Origin: Roseovarius sp. S88
GTDB lineage: Bacteria > Pseudomonadota > Alphaproteobacteria > Rhodobacterales > Rhodobacteraceae
Assembly: GCF_037023735.1 (NCBI RefSeq)
Contig: NZ_CP146069.1
Location: 1,467,501-1,531,500 of the forward strand
DNA length: 64,000 nt
Reading direction: 5' to 3'
A model generated the notes under the pieces. That model did not search any database and was not told where the DNA came from. It was given only the letters and a program-made list of their open reading frames with translations. The position numbers and the translations under genes are program-made. Below, one piece after another: positions 43,196-52,191 of the stretch (within the stretch, counting starts at the first letter, position 1; each line of letters opens with the position of its first letter).

Positions 43196-45238
43196 GTGGC
43201 GTCGGAGGTACATTGCAGTATTGAAAACGGCGTAGCTGTGCTCTGCATGACGCGCGGAGCGGAGAATGCGTTGGTGCGCGATATGCGCGCAGAGCTGAGC
43301 GCCGCCGTGGCTCGCGCTGTGGCTGACGAAACGGTTCTGGGCCTTGTACTGACAGGGCTGGGTCGCGGGTTTTCCTCTGGCATCGACATTGAGGAATACA
43401 ATCAAGAATTGCAAAGCCCTTGGATCACAGAGCTGTGCCAAGAGATTGAAGACGCTCCAAAACCTGTGGTCGCCGCACTGCACGGATCTGCACTGGGAGC
43501 GGGGTTTGAACTCGCCCTGGCCGCACATGCACGGGTCGCAAAAACTGGCACAGCAGTGGCGTTGCCAGAGGTGCGATTGGGCCTGTTGCCCGGTGGGGGC
43601 GGCACCCAACGGTTGCCGCGCCTTGTCGGAGCACAGGGGTCTTTGAAGATGATCTTGTCCGGTCAGATTTTTAACGCTGAGGACCAGATGCTCGCGCCGG
43701 TCTTTGCACATATTGTGCCCGATGATCCCATGTCCGCGGCCATCCAATTGGCGCGGCAACTGGCGCAGGCCGGTGTCTGGGGCAAATCCTCAGACTCAAC
43801 ACACGGGTTCAGCGACCCCACCGGATACCAGCGCGCTATACAGTCGGTCCGCCGCAAGCTGACCGAAGATGAGCGACTCGAGGCAGATATTCTGCGGTGC
43901 ATTGAGGCGGCACAACTATTGCCGTTTGACCAAGCCATTCAATTGGAACGGACCTTGTTTGAAGCGCGGCGCATCTCGTCCTCTTCGCGCGGCATCCGCC
44001 ATGCCTTCGCCGCCGAACGACGCGCGCGCGCGATGCCGGACCTGACGGGTATCATTCCAAAGGAGATCGAGAAGGTGGTGGTTGTGGGTACCGCCCCAAC
44101 TCAGGCGGATCTGGTGGTGGCGGCGCTCAATCGCGGCAAGTCGGTGTCGATCCTCACATCAGAATCTGTTGCAGCTGAACAGATCGCGTCACGGGTGCGC
44201 GACATTTACCAAACCGCGCTGGAACGGGGACGGATTGATATAATTGATCGCGATACGCGTCTGCGTGAACTGAGCGCCAGCGATGATCGCAGCGTTATTT
44301 CGGACGCGGATCTGGTGCTTGACAGCGGCGGCGTGGTCATTGCGCATACCAAGGTCAAGCCTGACACCGCCTGGTGTGTCTTGGACGAAGCTCTTTATAG
44401 CACCGAGCGCGCCGAACAGGTGGGGCACCCGACCATGGCGCTCCGGATCTATCGGCCTGCCTATATTCCGCGCCTGGCCGAACTTGCGACCAACGCCGAC
44501 AGCCCGACCGACGCTGTGGCGCGTGCCGTCACCTATTTCTCAGGACAGGGCGCCACCGTGTTGCGTACAACCGAACGCCCGGGTCTTTTGGGGCATCGTT
44601 TGATGTATGCGCTGGAGCGTGCGGCACTGGTTCTGGTGCGGGCAGGGGCCGATCTGTTTGAAACAGATGAGGCCGCCGAAGCATTGGGCTTTGTGCGTGG
44701 CCCCTTCAGGTCAATGGAAACGCAGCGCCTGGAGCAAGCATCACAACGTATTCGACGTATTATGGGTCCCGGCACAGAGGCACCTGAACTTGGATTGCTG
44801 GAGGCGCGCGCCGCCCTGATGGCTTCGGGCAATGCCGCCGGAACGGGCTTTTATGCTGCACATGAAGACAAAGTTCTGCCCGACCCGGCCGTGCGCAACT
44901 GGCTCGACACATGGCGCACCGGACAGAGTGATGTGAGGACGGATTTATCCAATATCGAAGGTCGGTCGTTGCAGCTTGCCCTGCACGCCGCCTTCGTCAA
45001 TCAAGCCGTTGCGATGATGGAGGCGGGCGATGTGCTGCGCGCCTCTGATATCGATCTGTGCATGGTCAAAGGGTATGGATTTGCCCGGACACGCGGCGGC
45101 CCCCTGCTGTGGGCCGATATTCAAGGGCTCTTGCCGCTCTTGCGCACGATGAAGGCTCTGACGCCATTGTGCGACATTTGGCGACCGCATCCCAAGATCG
45201 AGGACATGGTCAAAAACGGAGAGCGGTTCTTCAGCTGA
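43196..45238 (+). CDS. FadB/FadJ-like protein with active-looking hydratase and degenerate dehydrogenase half
   Basis: Encodes 680 aa from a GTG at 43196. The N-terminal crotonase domain has both catalytic glutamates, E105 ([10 protein letters not shown]) and E125 ([14 protein letters not shown]), spaced 20 residues as in FadB. The 3-hydroxyacyl-CoA dehydrogenase half is altered: the NAD-binding loop reads [12 protein letters not shown] (295-305), without G-x-G-x-x-G, and where FadB has the catalytic H-F-F-N-P this protein has RIYRP (417-421). The C-terminal HADH domain folds ([33 protein letters not shown]) are recognisable. It may act only as an enoyl-CoA hydratase. No thiolase gene is adjacent. 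Confidence 0.85.
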   Translation: MASEVHCSIENGVAVLCMTRGAENALVRDMRAELSAAVARAVADETVLGLVLTGLGRGFSSGIDIEEYNQELQSPWITELCQEIEDAPKPVVAALHGSALGAGFELALAAHARVAKTGTAVALPEVRLGLLPGGGGTQRLPRLVGAQGSLKMILSGQIFNAEDQMLAPVFAHIVPDDPMSAAIQLARQLAQAGVWGKSSDSTHGFSDPTGYQRAIQSVRRKLTEDERLEADILRCIEAAQLLPFDQAIQLERTLFEARRISSSSRGIRHAFAAERRARAMPDLTGIIPKEIEKVVVVGTAPTQADLVVAALNRGKSVSILTSESVAAEQIASRVRDIYQTALERGRIDIIDRDTRLRELSASDDRSVISDADLVLDSGGVVIAHTKVKPDTAWCVLDEALYSTERAEQVGHPTMALRIYRPAYIPRLAELATNADSPTDAVARAVTYFSGQGATVLRTTERPGLLGHRLMYALERAALVLVRAGADLFETDEAAEALGFVRGPFRSMETQRLEQASQRIRRIMGPGTEAPELGLLEARAALMASGNAAGTGFYAAHEDKVLPDPAVRNWLDTWRTGQSDVRTDLSNIEGRSLQLALHAAFVNQAVAMMEAGDVLRASDIDLCMVKGYGFARTRGGPLLWADIQGLLPLLRTMKALTPLCDIWRPHPKIEDMVKNGERFFS

Positions 45239-45446
45239 ACGCGATGCCGAGCACCACCATCATCAGGCCAAACATCGACAAAAACAGAGCGCCGGTGTTG
45301 ATCGGTACGACCTTCTGAAGCTCTGCGCGCAGCGCATCATCCGAAAGCCCTGCTTTGCGCGCCTTCATCACCCGCAGGATGCACCAGATCAAAAGCGCCA
45401 GCCCACCCAACGTCACCGCGGCCCCCAGCCAGATCAGAATGTCCAT
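45231..45446 (-). CDS. Small two-helix membrane protein, unknown
   Basis: Encodes 71 aa from the ATG at 45446, with AAGGA about 8 bases upstream. Two hydrophobic helices (ILIWLGAAVTLGGLALLIWCIL and [18 protein letters not shown]) flank a polar loop (RVMKARKAGLSDDALRAELQ). The stop overlaps the end of the FadB-like gene by 8 bases on the opposite strand. The pattern resembles small Rhodobacterales membrane proteins of unknown function; I cannot name a family. Confidence 0.75.
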   Translation of the reverse strand: MDILIWLGAAVTLGGLALLIWCILRVMKARKAGLSDDALRAELQKVVPINTGALFLSMFGLMMVVLGIAFS

Positions 45447-45586
45447 GGCGCCCGTCCTTGTCCTCGCCGTCACAATCGAGCGCCTAGTGCATCTATTGTC
45501 TGACTGCAAGACGTGGCCGCAATTCGGGGCTTGCGAGACCGGGTCACCGGAGGTAGGGAAAGGCCCTGTCGTAAGCGGAGATAGAT

Positions 45587-45850
45587 ATGGACGACCAAAC
45601 GCCCGTAACCGAAAACAGCTATCGCGTAACCGCAGATGAGCTGCGCCAGTTTATCGAGCGTTTTGAACGCCTTGAGTCAGAGAAAAAAGACATCGCCGAC
45701 CAGCAAAAAGAGGTGATGGCCGAGGCCAAGGCGCGCGGCTATGACACCAAGGTCATGCGCAAGGTCATTGCCCTTCGCAAACGTGACAAGGATGATCTGG
45801 CCGAAGAAGAGGCCGTGCTGGACATGTATAAGGAAGCGTTGGGAATGTAG
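45587..45850 (+). CDS. gapR: GapR (DUF2312) nucleoid-associated protein
   Basis: Encodes 87 aa from an ATG after GCGGAGATAG. The sequence VTADELRQFIERFERLESEKKDIADQ, then EAKARGYDTKVMRKVIALRK and LDMYKEALGM, matches the GapR family closely. In Caulobacter, GapR clamps overtwisted, AT-rich DNA ahead of replication and transcription forks and stimulates topoisomerases. The protein is a coiled-coil dimer or tetramer. It is monocistronic and converges on the next gene. The family is near-universal in alphaproteobacteria, which supports the taxonomic reading of the window. Confidence 0.96.
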   Translation: MDDQTPVTENSYRVTADELRQFIERFERLESEKKDIADQQKEVMAEAKARGYDTKVMRKVIALRKRDKDDLAEEEAVLDMYKEALGM

Positions 45851-45858
45851 CCGCCCGA

Positions 45859-46734
45859 TCAGGGCGCAATCATGTTCACGCCCGAGACGCGAGCGACTTC
45901 GTGAACATCGTCGTCATAGATGTCCGACAGGTGGTCAATCAACGCTTCGGACCAACCGGGCAAGTCCAGCTCTTCCTCGATTTCCTCTTCCTTCACGAAT
46001 TTGTCCAGGAACGCCACGATCACGCGACGTTTTTGAATTTCTGTCATGTCCGGTTGCCCGGCCATGTAGGTTTCAAACCGCTGCATGCCAATCTCGGTCA
46101 TGATTTCCTTCAGCAAAAGGAATTCGCCAGTGAAGCTTGCGTTGGGATCGAGCCCCGCCATTTCCCGTACAACCTGACCCCAGATGAGCGGCGTGTCCTC
46201 GTTACACCAGATTGTCATCGGCATGTCAGGATGCGACTCGCGCAGGCGCCGCACCATATCTGTCCAGCGAAACGTGCTTGGATCCACACCATTGAGCATA
46301 TCTTCCATGGTCTCAAACGGTGTCTTGGGCAAAATTGCCGGAAAAAAGGTGGCCAGATCGCGCAGGCCAACAAAGAACTCGATGTCATCATTGGGAAAAA
46401 TCTGGCGAAACGCCTCCATCCGTGCAGAAGCCTGTGGATAAAGCTGCCCCTGACCCACGGCCATTTTCTGAGTTCCGAAGAACCCCTGGTTGGACAGGAC
46501 AAGTCGATCTGCTGAATGATCGTGATTGATCGTATCCAGCACAATATCGCGCGCCTCCTCGTTGATCCCTGATTTCATCGCGGCATTTAGGATGTCGCGC
46601 AGAAGCTTGCGATAAACGCGCGGGTCAGGCACATCCGTGCCAATCGCCGACAGACGTTCTTTGTTGTCCAGCAGGCACTGAATGAGCCTGTCATCGTCTG
46701 TCATGTGCGCGCCCGCGTGAATGACGACCTGCAT
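45859..46734 (-). CDS. Conserved-type protein resembling sulfotransferase-like Roseobacter proteins
   Basis: Encodes 291 aa from the ATG at 46734, preceded by GAGGGGC. The start MQVVIHAGAHMTDDDRLIQCLL looks like the H-x-GAH-(K/R)T opening of a sulfotransferase-like P-loop in which the usual threonine/serine residues are replaced. Later LVLSNQGFFG and EFFVGLRDLATFFPAIL fit the fold's second and third strands, the latter resembling the R-(D/N)-P region. The residues needed for PAPS binding are not complete, so catalytic activity is doubtful. It ends 8 bases from the gapR stop and lies upstream of a tRNA gene on the other strand. Confidence 0.6.
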   Translation of the reverse strand: MQVVIHAGAHMTDDDRLIQCLLDNKERLSAIGTDVPDPRVYRKLLRDILNAAMKSGINEEARDIVLDTINHDHSADRLVLSNQGFFGTQKMAVGQGQLYPQASARMEAFRQIFPNDDIEFFVGLRDLATFFPAILPKTPFETMEDMLNGVDPSTFRWTDMVRRLRESHPDMPMTIWCNEDTPLIWGQVVREMAGLDPNASFTGEFLLLKEIMTEIGMQRFETYMAGQPDMTEIQKRRVIVAFLDKFVKEEEIEEELDLPGWSEALIDHLSDIYDDDVHEVARVSGVNMIAP

Positions 46735-46867
46735 GTTTGCCCCTCGGGATCGTTTGTCTGGGAATATACCGGCTTTGACGGCCATGAAAACCGGATTCAC
46801 ATTGCCGCGCAAAGAAGGCGTTTTTCATCTTGCAGAATGCGTCCGAGATGCGTAATCAGGCGCCCGT

Positions 46868-46943
46868 GCCCCTATAGCTCAGCTGGTAGAGCAACTGATT
46901 TGTAATCAGTAGGTCCGCGGTTCGAGTCCGTGTGGGGGCACCA
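46868..46943 (+). tRNA. tRNA-Thr (anticodon TGT)
   Basis: The 76-base sequence folds as a full cloverleaf: acceptor GCCCCTA/TGGGGGC (with one G-T pair), D-arm around AGCTCAGCTGGTAGAGC, anticodon stem CTGAT/ATCAG with loop TTTGTAA (anticodon TGT), and T-arm with GGTTCGAGTCC. CCA is encoded at 46941-46943. It should read ACA and other threonine codons. It is not next to an integrase. Confidence 0.97.
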
Positions 46944-46967
46944 TTTCACAACTTTCGCAGCAAGCCG

Positions 46968-47810
46968 TTATCCGGCGTGACCGATTTCTTTCAGCCGTTG
47001 TTGCAGGAATTCGCCGGCGGTTTGTGTGGCAAGCTGAACCTCGGGGCGCGGATGCATGAAGAGTGGTAGGGAGTAGCGGGCGCGGTTGTCCTGTTTGGGT
47101 GGATTGATCACGCGGTGCACCGTGGAGGGATAGTATCCGCGGCTGGCCTGCTCGAGCATATCGCCTGCATTGACGTTGATATATCCCGTCCCGCAGGGGA
47201 TGTCGTGCCAATCACCGTTGACATCCTGTGCCTGAAGTCCCGGCTCTGACCCGGTGACCAAAAGCGTGATCAGATTGATATCGCCATGGGCGGCGGCGCG
47301 CACTTCGCCCGGTTCGACATCATCGGGCAGGGGCGGGTAGTGCAGCACGCGCAGCAGGTGATCTTCCGAGTTTTTGACCATCTCGGTGAAGGGCATCGAC
47401 AGGTTTTGTGCCACATCTTGAGGTGTCACCTGGTCCAGCCAGCCCAGAAGGGTTTCGCCCAATCCTATGAGGCTCGCATGAAATTTTCGTGTCACAGCGG
47501 CGCAGTCGGGTGGCACATCGCGAGACTGGTAGACGTGGAAAAACTCCTTGAGGTCTTTTTGCGTGCGCCCCGAGGCATTCTCAGACTTGTAGCCGAAATA
47601 TCCAGCCGGATCAGACGCAGGCGTGGCGTCTTCATGCTTGGCGGTATCGGCAAAGTATTTTGACCAAACATCATACATGTCCGAGATTTCACGCATATCA
47701 ATGTCGTGGTCTTTTATCACAGCAAACCCGGTGCCGCGCAGGGACTTGGCGAAAAGCTCCGGCGCATTGGGATCATCTGGACTGATGGCGAGAACTTCGA
47801 AGGTGGCCAT
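46968..47810 (-). CDS. Isopenicillin-N-synthase-like 2OG-Fe(II) oxygenase family protein
   Basis: Encodes 280 aa. The N-terminal DIOX_N region (LFAKSLRGTGFAVIKDHDI) and C-terminal oxygenase core are both recognisable. Iron ligands appear as H and D in AAHGDINLITLLV and the distal H in YPSTVHRVINP; the 2-oxoglutarate arginine follows in NRARYSLPLFMHP. The family hydroxylates or oxidises small molecules; the substrate is unknown. The protein lacks a signal peptide. A weak GGAAAA lies ahead of the ATG. It converges on the tRNA gene. Confidence 0.88.
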   Translation of the reverse strand: MATFEVLAISPDDPNAPELFAKSLRGTGFAVIKDHDIDMREISDMYDVWSKYFADTAKHEDATPASDPAGYFGYKSENASGRTQKDLKEFFHVYQSRDVPPDCAAVTRKFHASLIGLGETLLGWLDQVTPQDVAQNLSMPFTEMVKNSEDHLLRVLHYPPLPDDVEPGEVRAAAHGDINLITLLVTGSEPGLQAQDVNGDWHDIPCGTGYINVNAGDMLEQASRGYYPSTVHRVINPPKQDNRARYSLPLFMHPRPEVQLATQTAGEFLQQRLKEIGHAG

Positions 47811-48029
47811 GGGGCGTTTTCCAGTCAGGGCGTGGGATGCAAGAGCTTTGACTGAACGATACCGGCAGTAGGGGCCGGTTCAAGGTCAAATTTTCCGAAT
47901 GTTTCTGCAAGTTCATTCGGCACTTCGGCGACGATCCATTCAAACCAGCGCGTATTGGCCTTATGTTATTGTGAACCAAAAGCAGGTCGCTCAAAGGGCG
48001 GCGCGGTCAAGACATACGAAAGGCAGAAC

Positions 48030-49136
48030 ATGGCCAAGGCATATGGGCGTAGCAAACGGCATGAAAAAGCGATCAACCTCGCACTGCAGGGCGGCGGGTC
48101 TCATGGCGCGTTCACCTGGGGCGTGCTGGACCGGATGTTCGAAGAAGACCGGCTTTGGATTGAAGGCATCAGTGGCACCTCCGCCGGGGCGATGAATGCG
48201 GTTGTGGCCACCCAGGGCATGTATGACGACGGTGCGCGCGGGGCGCAGGTGGCGTTGGAAGAGTTCTGGCACGCCGTGAGCCGGGCCGGGCAGCTCAGCC
48301 CGATCAAACGGACGCCATGGGATATGGCGTCTGGCTCGTGGTCGTTGGACAATTCCCCCGGCTATCTCTGGATGGACTTGCTGAGCCGCATGGCCTCGCC
48401 TTATGATCTTAACCCTTTGGGTTACAATCCGTTGCGCAATCTGGTCGAGGATTTTGTCGATTTCGACAAAGTGTCGGGTTGCGATGACATGGGGCTCTAT
48501 ATTTCGGCCACTAATGTCGAAACGGGCCATGCACGGGTGTTTCATCGTCACGAGATCACGCTGGACGTGGTTATGGCCTCTGCCTGTCTGCCACATCTTT
48601 TCAAGGCGGTGGAAATCGACGGCGTGCCCTATTGGGATGGCGGGTTTATGGGCAATCCGGTGTTGTTTCCCTTTATCGACCATTCACCAAGCCCTGATAT
48701 CCTGATTGTTCAGATCAACCCTTTGAAACGCCCCGGCACTCCGGAACGTGCGCGTGACATTCAGAATCGTTTGAATGAGATCACGTTCAACGCGTCCATG
48801 CTGCGGGATGTGAAAACCATCGATCTCATCGACGGTTTAATCGAGGACGGACAGCTTTCTGAAGAGCAGTTCCGCCGGATTTACCTTCATATGATCGACG
48901 GATGCGACGACATGCTGGCACTTGATGCGTCCTCCAAGCTCAATTCGGAATGGGCTTTCTTGTGCCATTTGCGTGATATTGGGCGGGCGCACGCCGACCG
49001 GTGGCTGAAGGCGAATTTCGATCAGATCGAAGTGACATCCACGCTTGATGTGGAGGCTTTGTTTGGTGAGGTTGGCAGCGTCGGTGAGAGCAACGTTCTG
49101 GAACTCGACGCAGAGCGTGCGGCGCGGGGCCAATAA
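48030..49136 (+). CDS. Patatin-like phospholipase
   Basis: Encodes 368 aa from the ATG at 48030, after AAAGGCAG. All patatin elements are present: oxyanion loop LQGGGSHGAF, nucleophile elbow GISGTSAGAMNA (G-T-S-A-G) and the catalytic aspartate in WDGGFMGNP. The C-terminal 100 residues are helical and extend past the patatin domain. RssA-type and poly-hydroxyalkanoate-linked patatins share this layout; the acyl substrate is unknown. No signal peptide is seen, so it should be cytoplasmic or peripheral to the membrane. Confidence 0.9.
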   Translation: MAKAYGRSKRHEKAINLALQGGGSHGAFTWGVLDRMFEEDRLWIEGISGTSAGAMNAVVATQGMYDDGARGAQVALEEFWHAVSRAGQLSPIKRTPWDMASGSWSLDNSPGYLWMDLLSRMASPYDLNPLGYNPLRNLVEDFVDFDKVSGCDDMGLYISATNVETGHARVFHRHEITLDVVMASACLPHLFKAVEIDGVPYWDGGFMGNPVLFPFIDHSPSPDILIVQINPLKRPGTPERARDIQNRLNEITFNASMLRDVKTIDLIDGLIEDGQLSEEQFRRIYLHMIDGCDDMLALDASSKLNSEWAFLCHLRDIGRAHADRWLKANFDQIEVTSTLDVEALFGEVGSVGESNVLELDAERAARGQ

Positions 49137-49140
49137 ACTG

Positions 49141-49172
49141 AAAAGCCCCCCAAGGGCTGCGCCTTGAGGGGC
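49141..49172 (-). terminator. Rho-independent terminator for the outer-membrane protein gene
   Basis: GCCCCCCAAGG (49145-49155) and CCTTGAGGGGC (49162-49172) form an 11-bp stem with one mismatch and a six-base loop. On the minus strand a TTTT follows at once, fitting the end of the porin-like transcript that stops at 49196. The same hairpin may serve the patatin gene from the other side. Confidence 0.8.
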
Positions 49173-49195
49173 CATGCTTTAGGGCTCAGGTCCAG

Positions 49196-49777
49196 TTAGA
49201 ACCGGAATGTGCCGCGCAACTGGATGGTTGTGGCTTCCACGTCGATCGCTGTGGAATTGAAGTTGTCAAACTCGTGGTAGAGGAGTTCGCCACCGAGCGA
49301 AAACTGATCGCTGATCAAATGCTCATAGCCTGCACCGATGAAGTAGCCGTCATCATCGCCGAGCGTGCTCGTATCAGCATTGGCATAGCCACCGGTCGCA
49401 TAAAGCAAACCGTTGCCAATTTTGTAGCCGCCCCGCAGTTTCACGCGGAATACGTTTTCGACAGAGACACCTGGTGCAAGGCCGATATCGGCAAAGTCAT
49501 AGTCAAGCCCAGCTCCGACGACCCAATTGCCCAGATCATAGTCGTAGCCTGCCACGAAGCCGCCAATGATGTCATCGCCATCTACCCCGGCGACATTGGT
49601 GTCAACATTCGCATAACCAAGCTGGCCGCCGACGTAAAACCCGGTCCAGTTCGGAGTTGTGGCCACAGGCGCAGCAGGTGTGAGCACAGGGTCTTCAGCA
49701 GGTGCAACAGTATTTCCGGCAAACGCCATATTTGCAGCCAGCAAAGATGCCACTGCGGGTAATGTATATTTGGTCAT
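49196..49777 (-). CDS. Outer-membrane beta-barrel protein (Omp25/RopB-like)
   Basis: Encodes 193 aa. A signal peptide (YTLPAVASLLAANMAFAGN) precedes a proline/alanine-rich spacer and an eight-stranded barrel pattern: WTGFYVGGQLGYANV, GFVAGYDYDLGNWVVGAGLDY, FRVKLRGGYKIGNGLLYATGGYA, and a final strand ending TIQLRGTFRF with the aromatic C-terminus needed by the Bam machinery. These small barrels of the OmpA-beta-barrel type are abundant surface proteins in alphaproteobacteria. GAGGAT lies ahead of the ATG and a strong terminator follows the stop. Confidence 0.9.
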   Translation of the reverse strand: MTKYTLPAVASLLAANMAFAGNTVAPAEDPVLTPAAPVATTPNWTGFYVGGQLGYANVDTNVAGVDGDDIIGGFVAGYDYDLGNWVVGAGLDYDFADIGLAPGVSVENVFRVKLRGGYKIGNGLLYATGGYANADTSTLGDDDGYFIGAGYEHLISDQFSLGGELLYHEFDNFNSTAIDVEATTIQLRGTFRF

Positions 49778-49964
49778 AATCTATCCTCTTTTTGGCGCTG
49801 CCTCCTTTCCGGAGGCGGTCACTAACCCAAATACGGGCAAACTCAGTATATGGATTACTTCTGGCCGTGGTTTTCAAAGTTGCTCTCAAATTTGTGAAGC
49901 CGGGTGCGGTTTTTGCTTACAAAATGAGCATTTTTGAGCATTCTTGGTGCAGAAGAGGTGCCCG

Positions 49965-51191
49965 ATGAAGAGCTACATCAACTCACAAACAGCGCCGCCC
50001 ATCATGCAAGGCAGTCCTCCACCTCCGGAGTGGCGATTGCCGTTTCTAGATTGGGACCGACCTCCCTGGAATCGCTGGGCGTTTCAACATGTGCGAGAGT
50101 TTCTTCCCACGGCTCCAGTTGCTTGCCCGGCGCACCCATCAGATATGCCGCAGGCATACGAGACGATAGAAGATGTACCGTTTGAAGCCTCTTACGGGAA
50201 GACCACGGTCGCGGACTGGATCGACCGGGATTATACCGACGGTTTCTTGGTGATGCGCGACGGGCGGATTGTGCATGAAAGCTATTGGAACGGGATGACG
50301 CCCGGCACGGTGCATCTGGCGCAATCCGTGTCGAAATCCGTGACCTCGACAGCGGCGGCCAGTTTGATTCAGGAGGGCCTGCTCGACCCGGGCGCGCCGG
50401 TGACTGATCCGCTGCCCGAGTTGGCAAAAACCGCTTGGGCGGGGGCTTCGTTGCAACAGGTCATGGACATGACTTCGGGCACGAAATTCGACGAGTCTGA
50501 CTATGCCAACAGGGCCAGCGATATTGGCAAGATGGATGTGGCGGCGGGATGGAAACCCATACCGGACGGCTATGAGGAAGAGCACTGGCCCAGCTGTATT
50601 CACGACCAGATGCTTACCCTGACCGAACGCAACGCCGAACATGGCGAAAGGTTTGTTTATCGCTCGATGGAAACCGATGTTCTGGCGCATGCGATGGAAC
50701 GTGTGACAGGGCAGCGCCTGCCGCAGATCGTCTCTGAACGTTTGTGGAAGCCTATGGGAGCCGGAACAGAAGCCTGCTTTACGGTCGATGCGTCAGGGTA
50801 TGCCCTGTCTTGTGGAGGCTTCAACGCTAGTCTTCGGGATTTTGCCCGGATGGGGCAGGCCTATCTGGATGACGGCCGTGTCGGCGACCGGCAAGTCATT
50901 CCCAAAGCCTGGGTCGAGGATGTGCGGAGCGGGGATCATGGTCTTTTCAATGACATATCGCGAGAGGCACTGCCCAACGGGCGCTATCGCAACCAGTTCT
51001 GGATTGAAGATGCCGACCGCATGGGGCATCTCAGCCTCGGGGTTTTTGGGCAGTTCATATACGTCTCACCGGAACGGGGCATGGTGTTTGTCAAACTCTC
51101 CACATGGCCGGATTTTCTGGACGTAGAGCGCAAAAGGGATTTTCTGGCCGCGTGCCACGCCATTGCGCAGGCCCTGGGCCGCGATCTCTAG
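49965..51191 (+). CDS. Beta-lactamase-fold serine hydrolase (NylB-like)
   Basis: Encodes 408 aa from the ATG at 49965, preceded by AGAGGTG. The nucleophile motif S-V-S-K (LAQSVSKSVTS) is the S-x-x-K of class C beta-lactamases and DD-peptidases, and YRS (RFVYRSMETDVLA) stands where Y-x-N is usual. LVMRDGRIVHESYWNGM and VMDMTSGTKFDESDY fit the 6-aminohexanoate-dimer hydrolase group. No signal peptide is present, so it is probably a cytoplasmic esterase or amidase. The stop lies 3 bases from the GntR gene stop. Confidence 0.88.
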   Translation: MKSYINSQTAPPIMQGSPPPPEWRLPFLDWDRPPWNRWAFQHVREFLPTAPVACPAHPSDMPQAYETIEDVPFEASYGKTTVADWIDRDYTDGFLVMRDGRIVHESYWNGMTPGTVHLAQSVSKSVTSTAAASLIQEGLLDPGAPVTDPLPELAKTAWAGASLQQVMDMTSGTKFDESDYANRASDIGKMDVAAGWKPIPDGYEEEHWPSCIHDQMLTLTERNAEHGERFVYRSMETDVLAHAMERVTGQRLPQIVSERLWKPMGAGTEACFTVDASGYALSCGGFNASLRDFARMGQAYLDDGRVGDRQVIPKAWVEDVRSGDHGLFNDISREALPNGRYRNQFWIEDADRMGHLSLGVFGQFIYVSPERGMVFVKLSTWPDFLDVERKRDFLAACHAIAQALGRDL

Positions 51192-51194
51192 AGG

Positions 51195-51974
51195 TCACTC
51201 ACCGCTGACCGCCGCGCGCTTTTGGGCGATGGTTTCGCTTTCGACTTGTTGCATGCCAATGCGAAACGATTTCTCCACGAAGTCCATATGCTCGGTCGCG
51301 GCTTTCTCGGCGGCATCGGGTTCTCCGGACAACACCGTTTTCGCGATCAGTCGGTGCTGTTGCAGAAGCTTTTTGCCTGCACCGTCCATCGTGCGCAGAT
51401 GGGCGCGGTTATAGAACACGCCACGGCGGGTAAGATCATAGATCGAAGCCATCATGTGGATCAGCATCGCGTTATGGCTGGCCTCGGTGATTTTGGCATG
51501 AAACGCCACATCCGCTTCACGCGCGGCTTCCAGATCATCGCGCGCCTCTGCCTCTTCCAAAGTTGCCAGATGGCGTTCGATCTGAACGCGATCTGTTGGT
51601 GTCGCGCGCTCGGCCGCCAGGCGCGCCGCGAGACCCTCTTGCGCCCGGCGATATTCCAGATAGTCGAAAAAGGCGCGCCCATGCCGGGCATAAAGCTCTA
51701 TGAGCGCCGGTTGCATGGCCTGACCCGTGAGCTGCGCGACAAATGTGCCTTCACCATGCCGGATAGCCAGAAGACCACGCTCTTCGAGAGTTTTGAGCGC
51801 ATCCCGCAACTTGGGTCGTGACACGTTTAGCCTTTCGGCCAGTTCACGTTCCGATGGGAGTCTGTCACCTTCTTTCAGCACACGTTGCACGATCAGGTCT
51901 TCGATCTGACGCACAATGATATCCGCCAGCGGCCCAGAATCGATTCTGTCAAAAATTGTTGTTGCGATGCTCAT
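51195..51974 (-). CDS. GntR-family regulator with FCD domain
   Basis: Encodes 259 aa. The winged helix-turn-helix is at residues about 18-75 (GDRLPSERELAERLNVSRPKLRDALKTLEERGLL). The C-terminal FCD domain (about 100-235) keeps a D-x3-H pair (ADVAFHAKI) and two later histidines (QQHRL and TEHMDF) that usually hold a metal used in ligand binding. PdhR and LldR, which respond to pyruvate and lactate, belong here. It is divergent from the TRAP/D-lactate/POR operon and flanked by AGAGGTAAA-type palindromes, so it most likely represses that operon in the absence of its acid ligand and controls itself. Confidence 0.9.
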   Translation of the reverse strand: MSIATTIFDRIDSGPLADIIVRQIEDLIVQRVLKEGDRLPSERELAERLNVSRPKLRDALKTLEERGLLAIRHGEGTFVAQLTGQAMQPALIELYARHGRAFFDYLEYRRAQEGLAARLAAERATPTDRVQIERHLATLEEAEARDDLEAAREADVAFHAKITEASHNAMLIHMMASIYDLTRRGVFYNRAHLRTMDGAGKKLLQQHRLIAKTVLSGEPDAAEKAATEHMDFVEKSFRIGMQQVESETIAQKRAAVSGE

Positions 51975-51977
51975 TTT

Positions 51978-51995
51978 GTAACCTCTAGAGGTAAA
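51978..51995. promoter_or_regulatory. GntR operator next to its own start codon
   Basis: The core ACCTCTAGAGGT (51981-51992) is a perfect palindrome made of two abutting half-sites, the right one AGAGGTAAA being identical to the half-site of the distal operator. It begins 4 bases upstream of the regulator ATG, so binding would block its translation start or early transcription (autoregulation). Confidence 0.65.
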
Positions 51996-52069
51996 TTAAG
52001 TTGTCCTTTTCTGGCATGCAAGGCTTTTTGAAAAAGATAAATATCATAAAAACAATGGGATATAGTTTT

Positions 52070-52083
52070 TTGATCTAGATCAA
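52070..52083. promoter_or_regulatory. Perfect FNR box in the TRAP/D-lactate operon promoter
   Basis: TTGAT-CTAG-ATCAA is a fully palindromic match to the FNR/FnrL consensus. Its centre lies 115 bases before the binding-protein ATG. If it acts as a class II site, transcription would start near 52118, just before the GntR operator at 52124-52146. It may also affect the divergent regulator. Confidence 0.72.
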
Positions 52084-52123
52084 GTTTTGAACCACTAACG
52101 TTTTGTTAAAACCTCAACCAGCG

Positions 52124-52146
52124 AGAGGTAAATCTACTTTACCTCT
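52124..52146. promoter_or_regulatory. GntR operator: perfect 9-bp inverted repeat
   Basis: AGAGGTAAA (52124-52132) and TTTACCTCT (52138-52146) are exact reverse complements with a 5-base spacer. The half-site recurs beside the regulator's own start. Its position, just downstream of the transcription start predicted from the FNR box, is that of a repressor roadblock. Confidence 0.75.
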
Positions 52147-52191
52147 TGAGGAGGCCACGCAGGGCGCGTGGGTTAATTTTTGGAGGATTAC

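Noticed and set aside
44041..44400. Frameshift as the cause of the odd dehydrogenase half of the FadB-like protein
   Set aside because: The frame remains open with normal codon use and recognisable fold on both sides of the altered motifs; no alternate frame restores G-x-G-x-x-G or HFFNP.
46868..46967. tRNA-Thr as an integration site
   Set aside because: No integrase, no repeated tRNA 3' end and ordinary genes on both sides.
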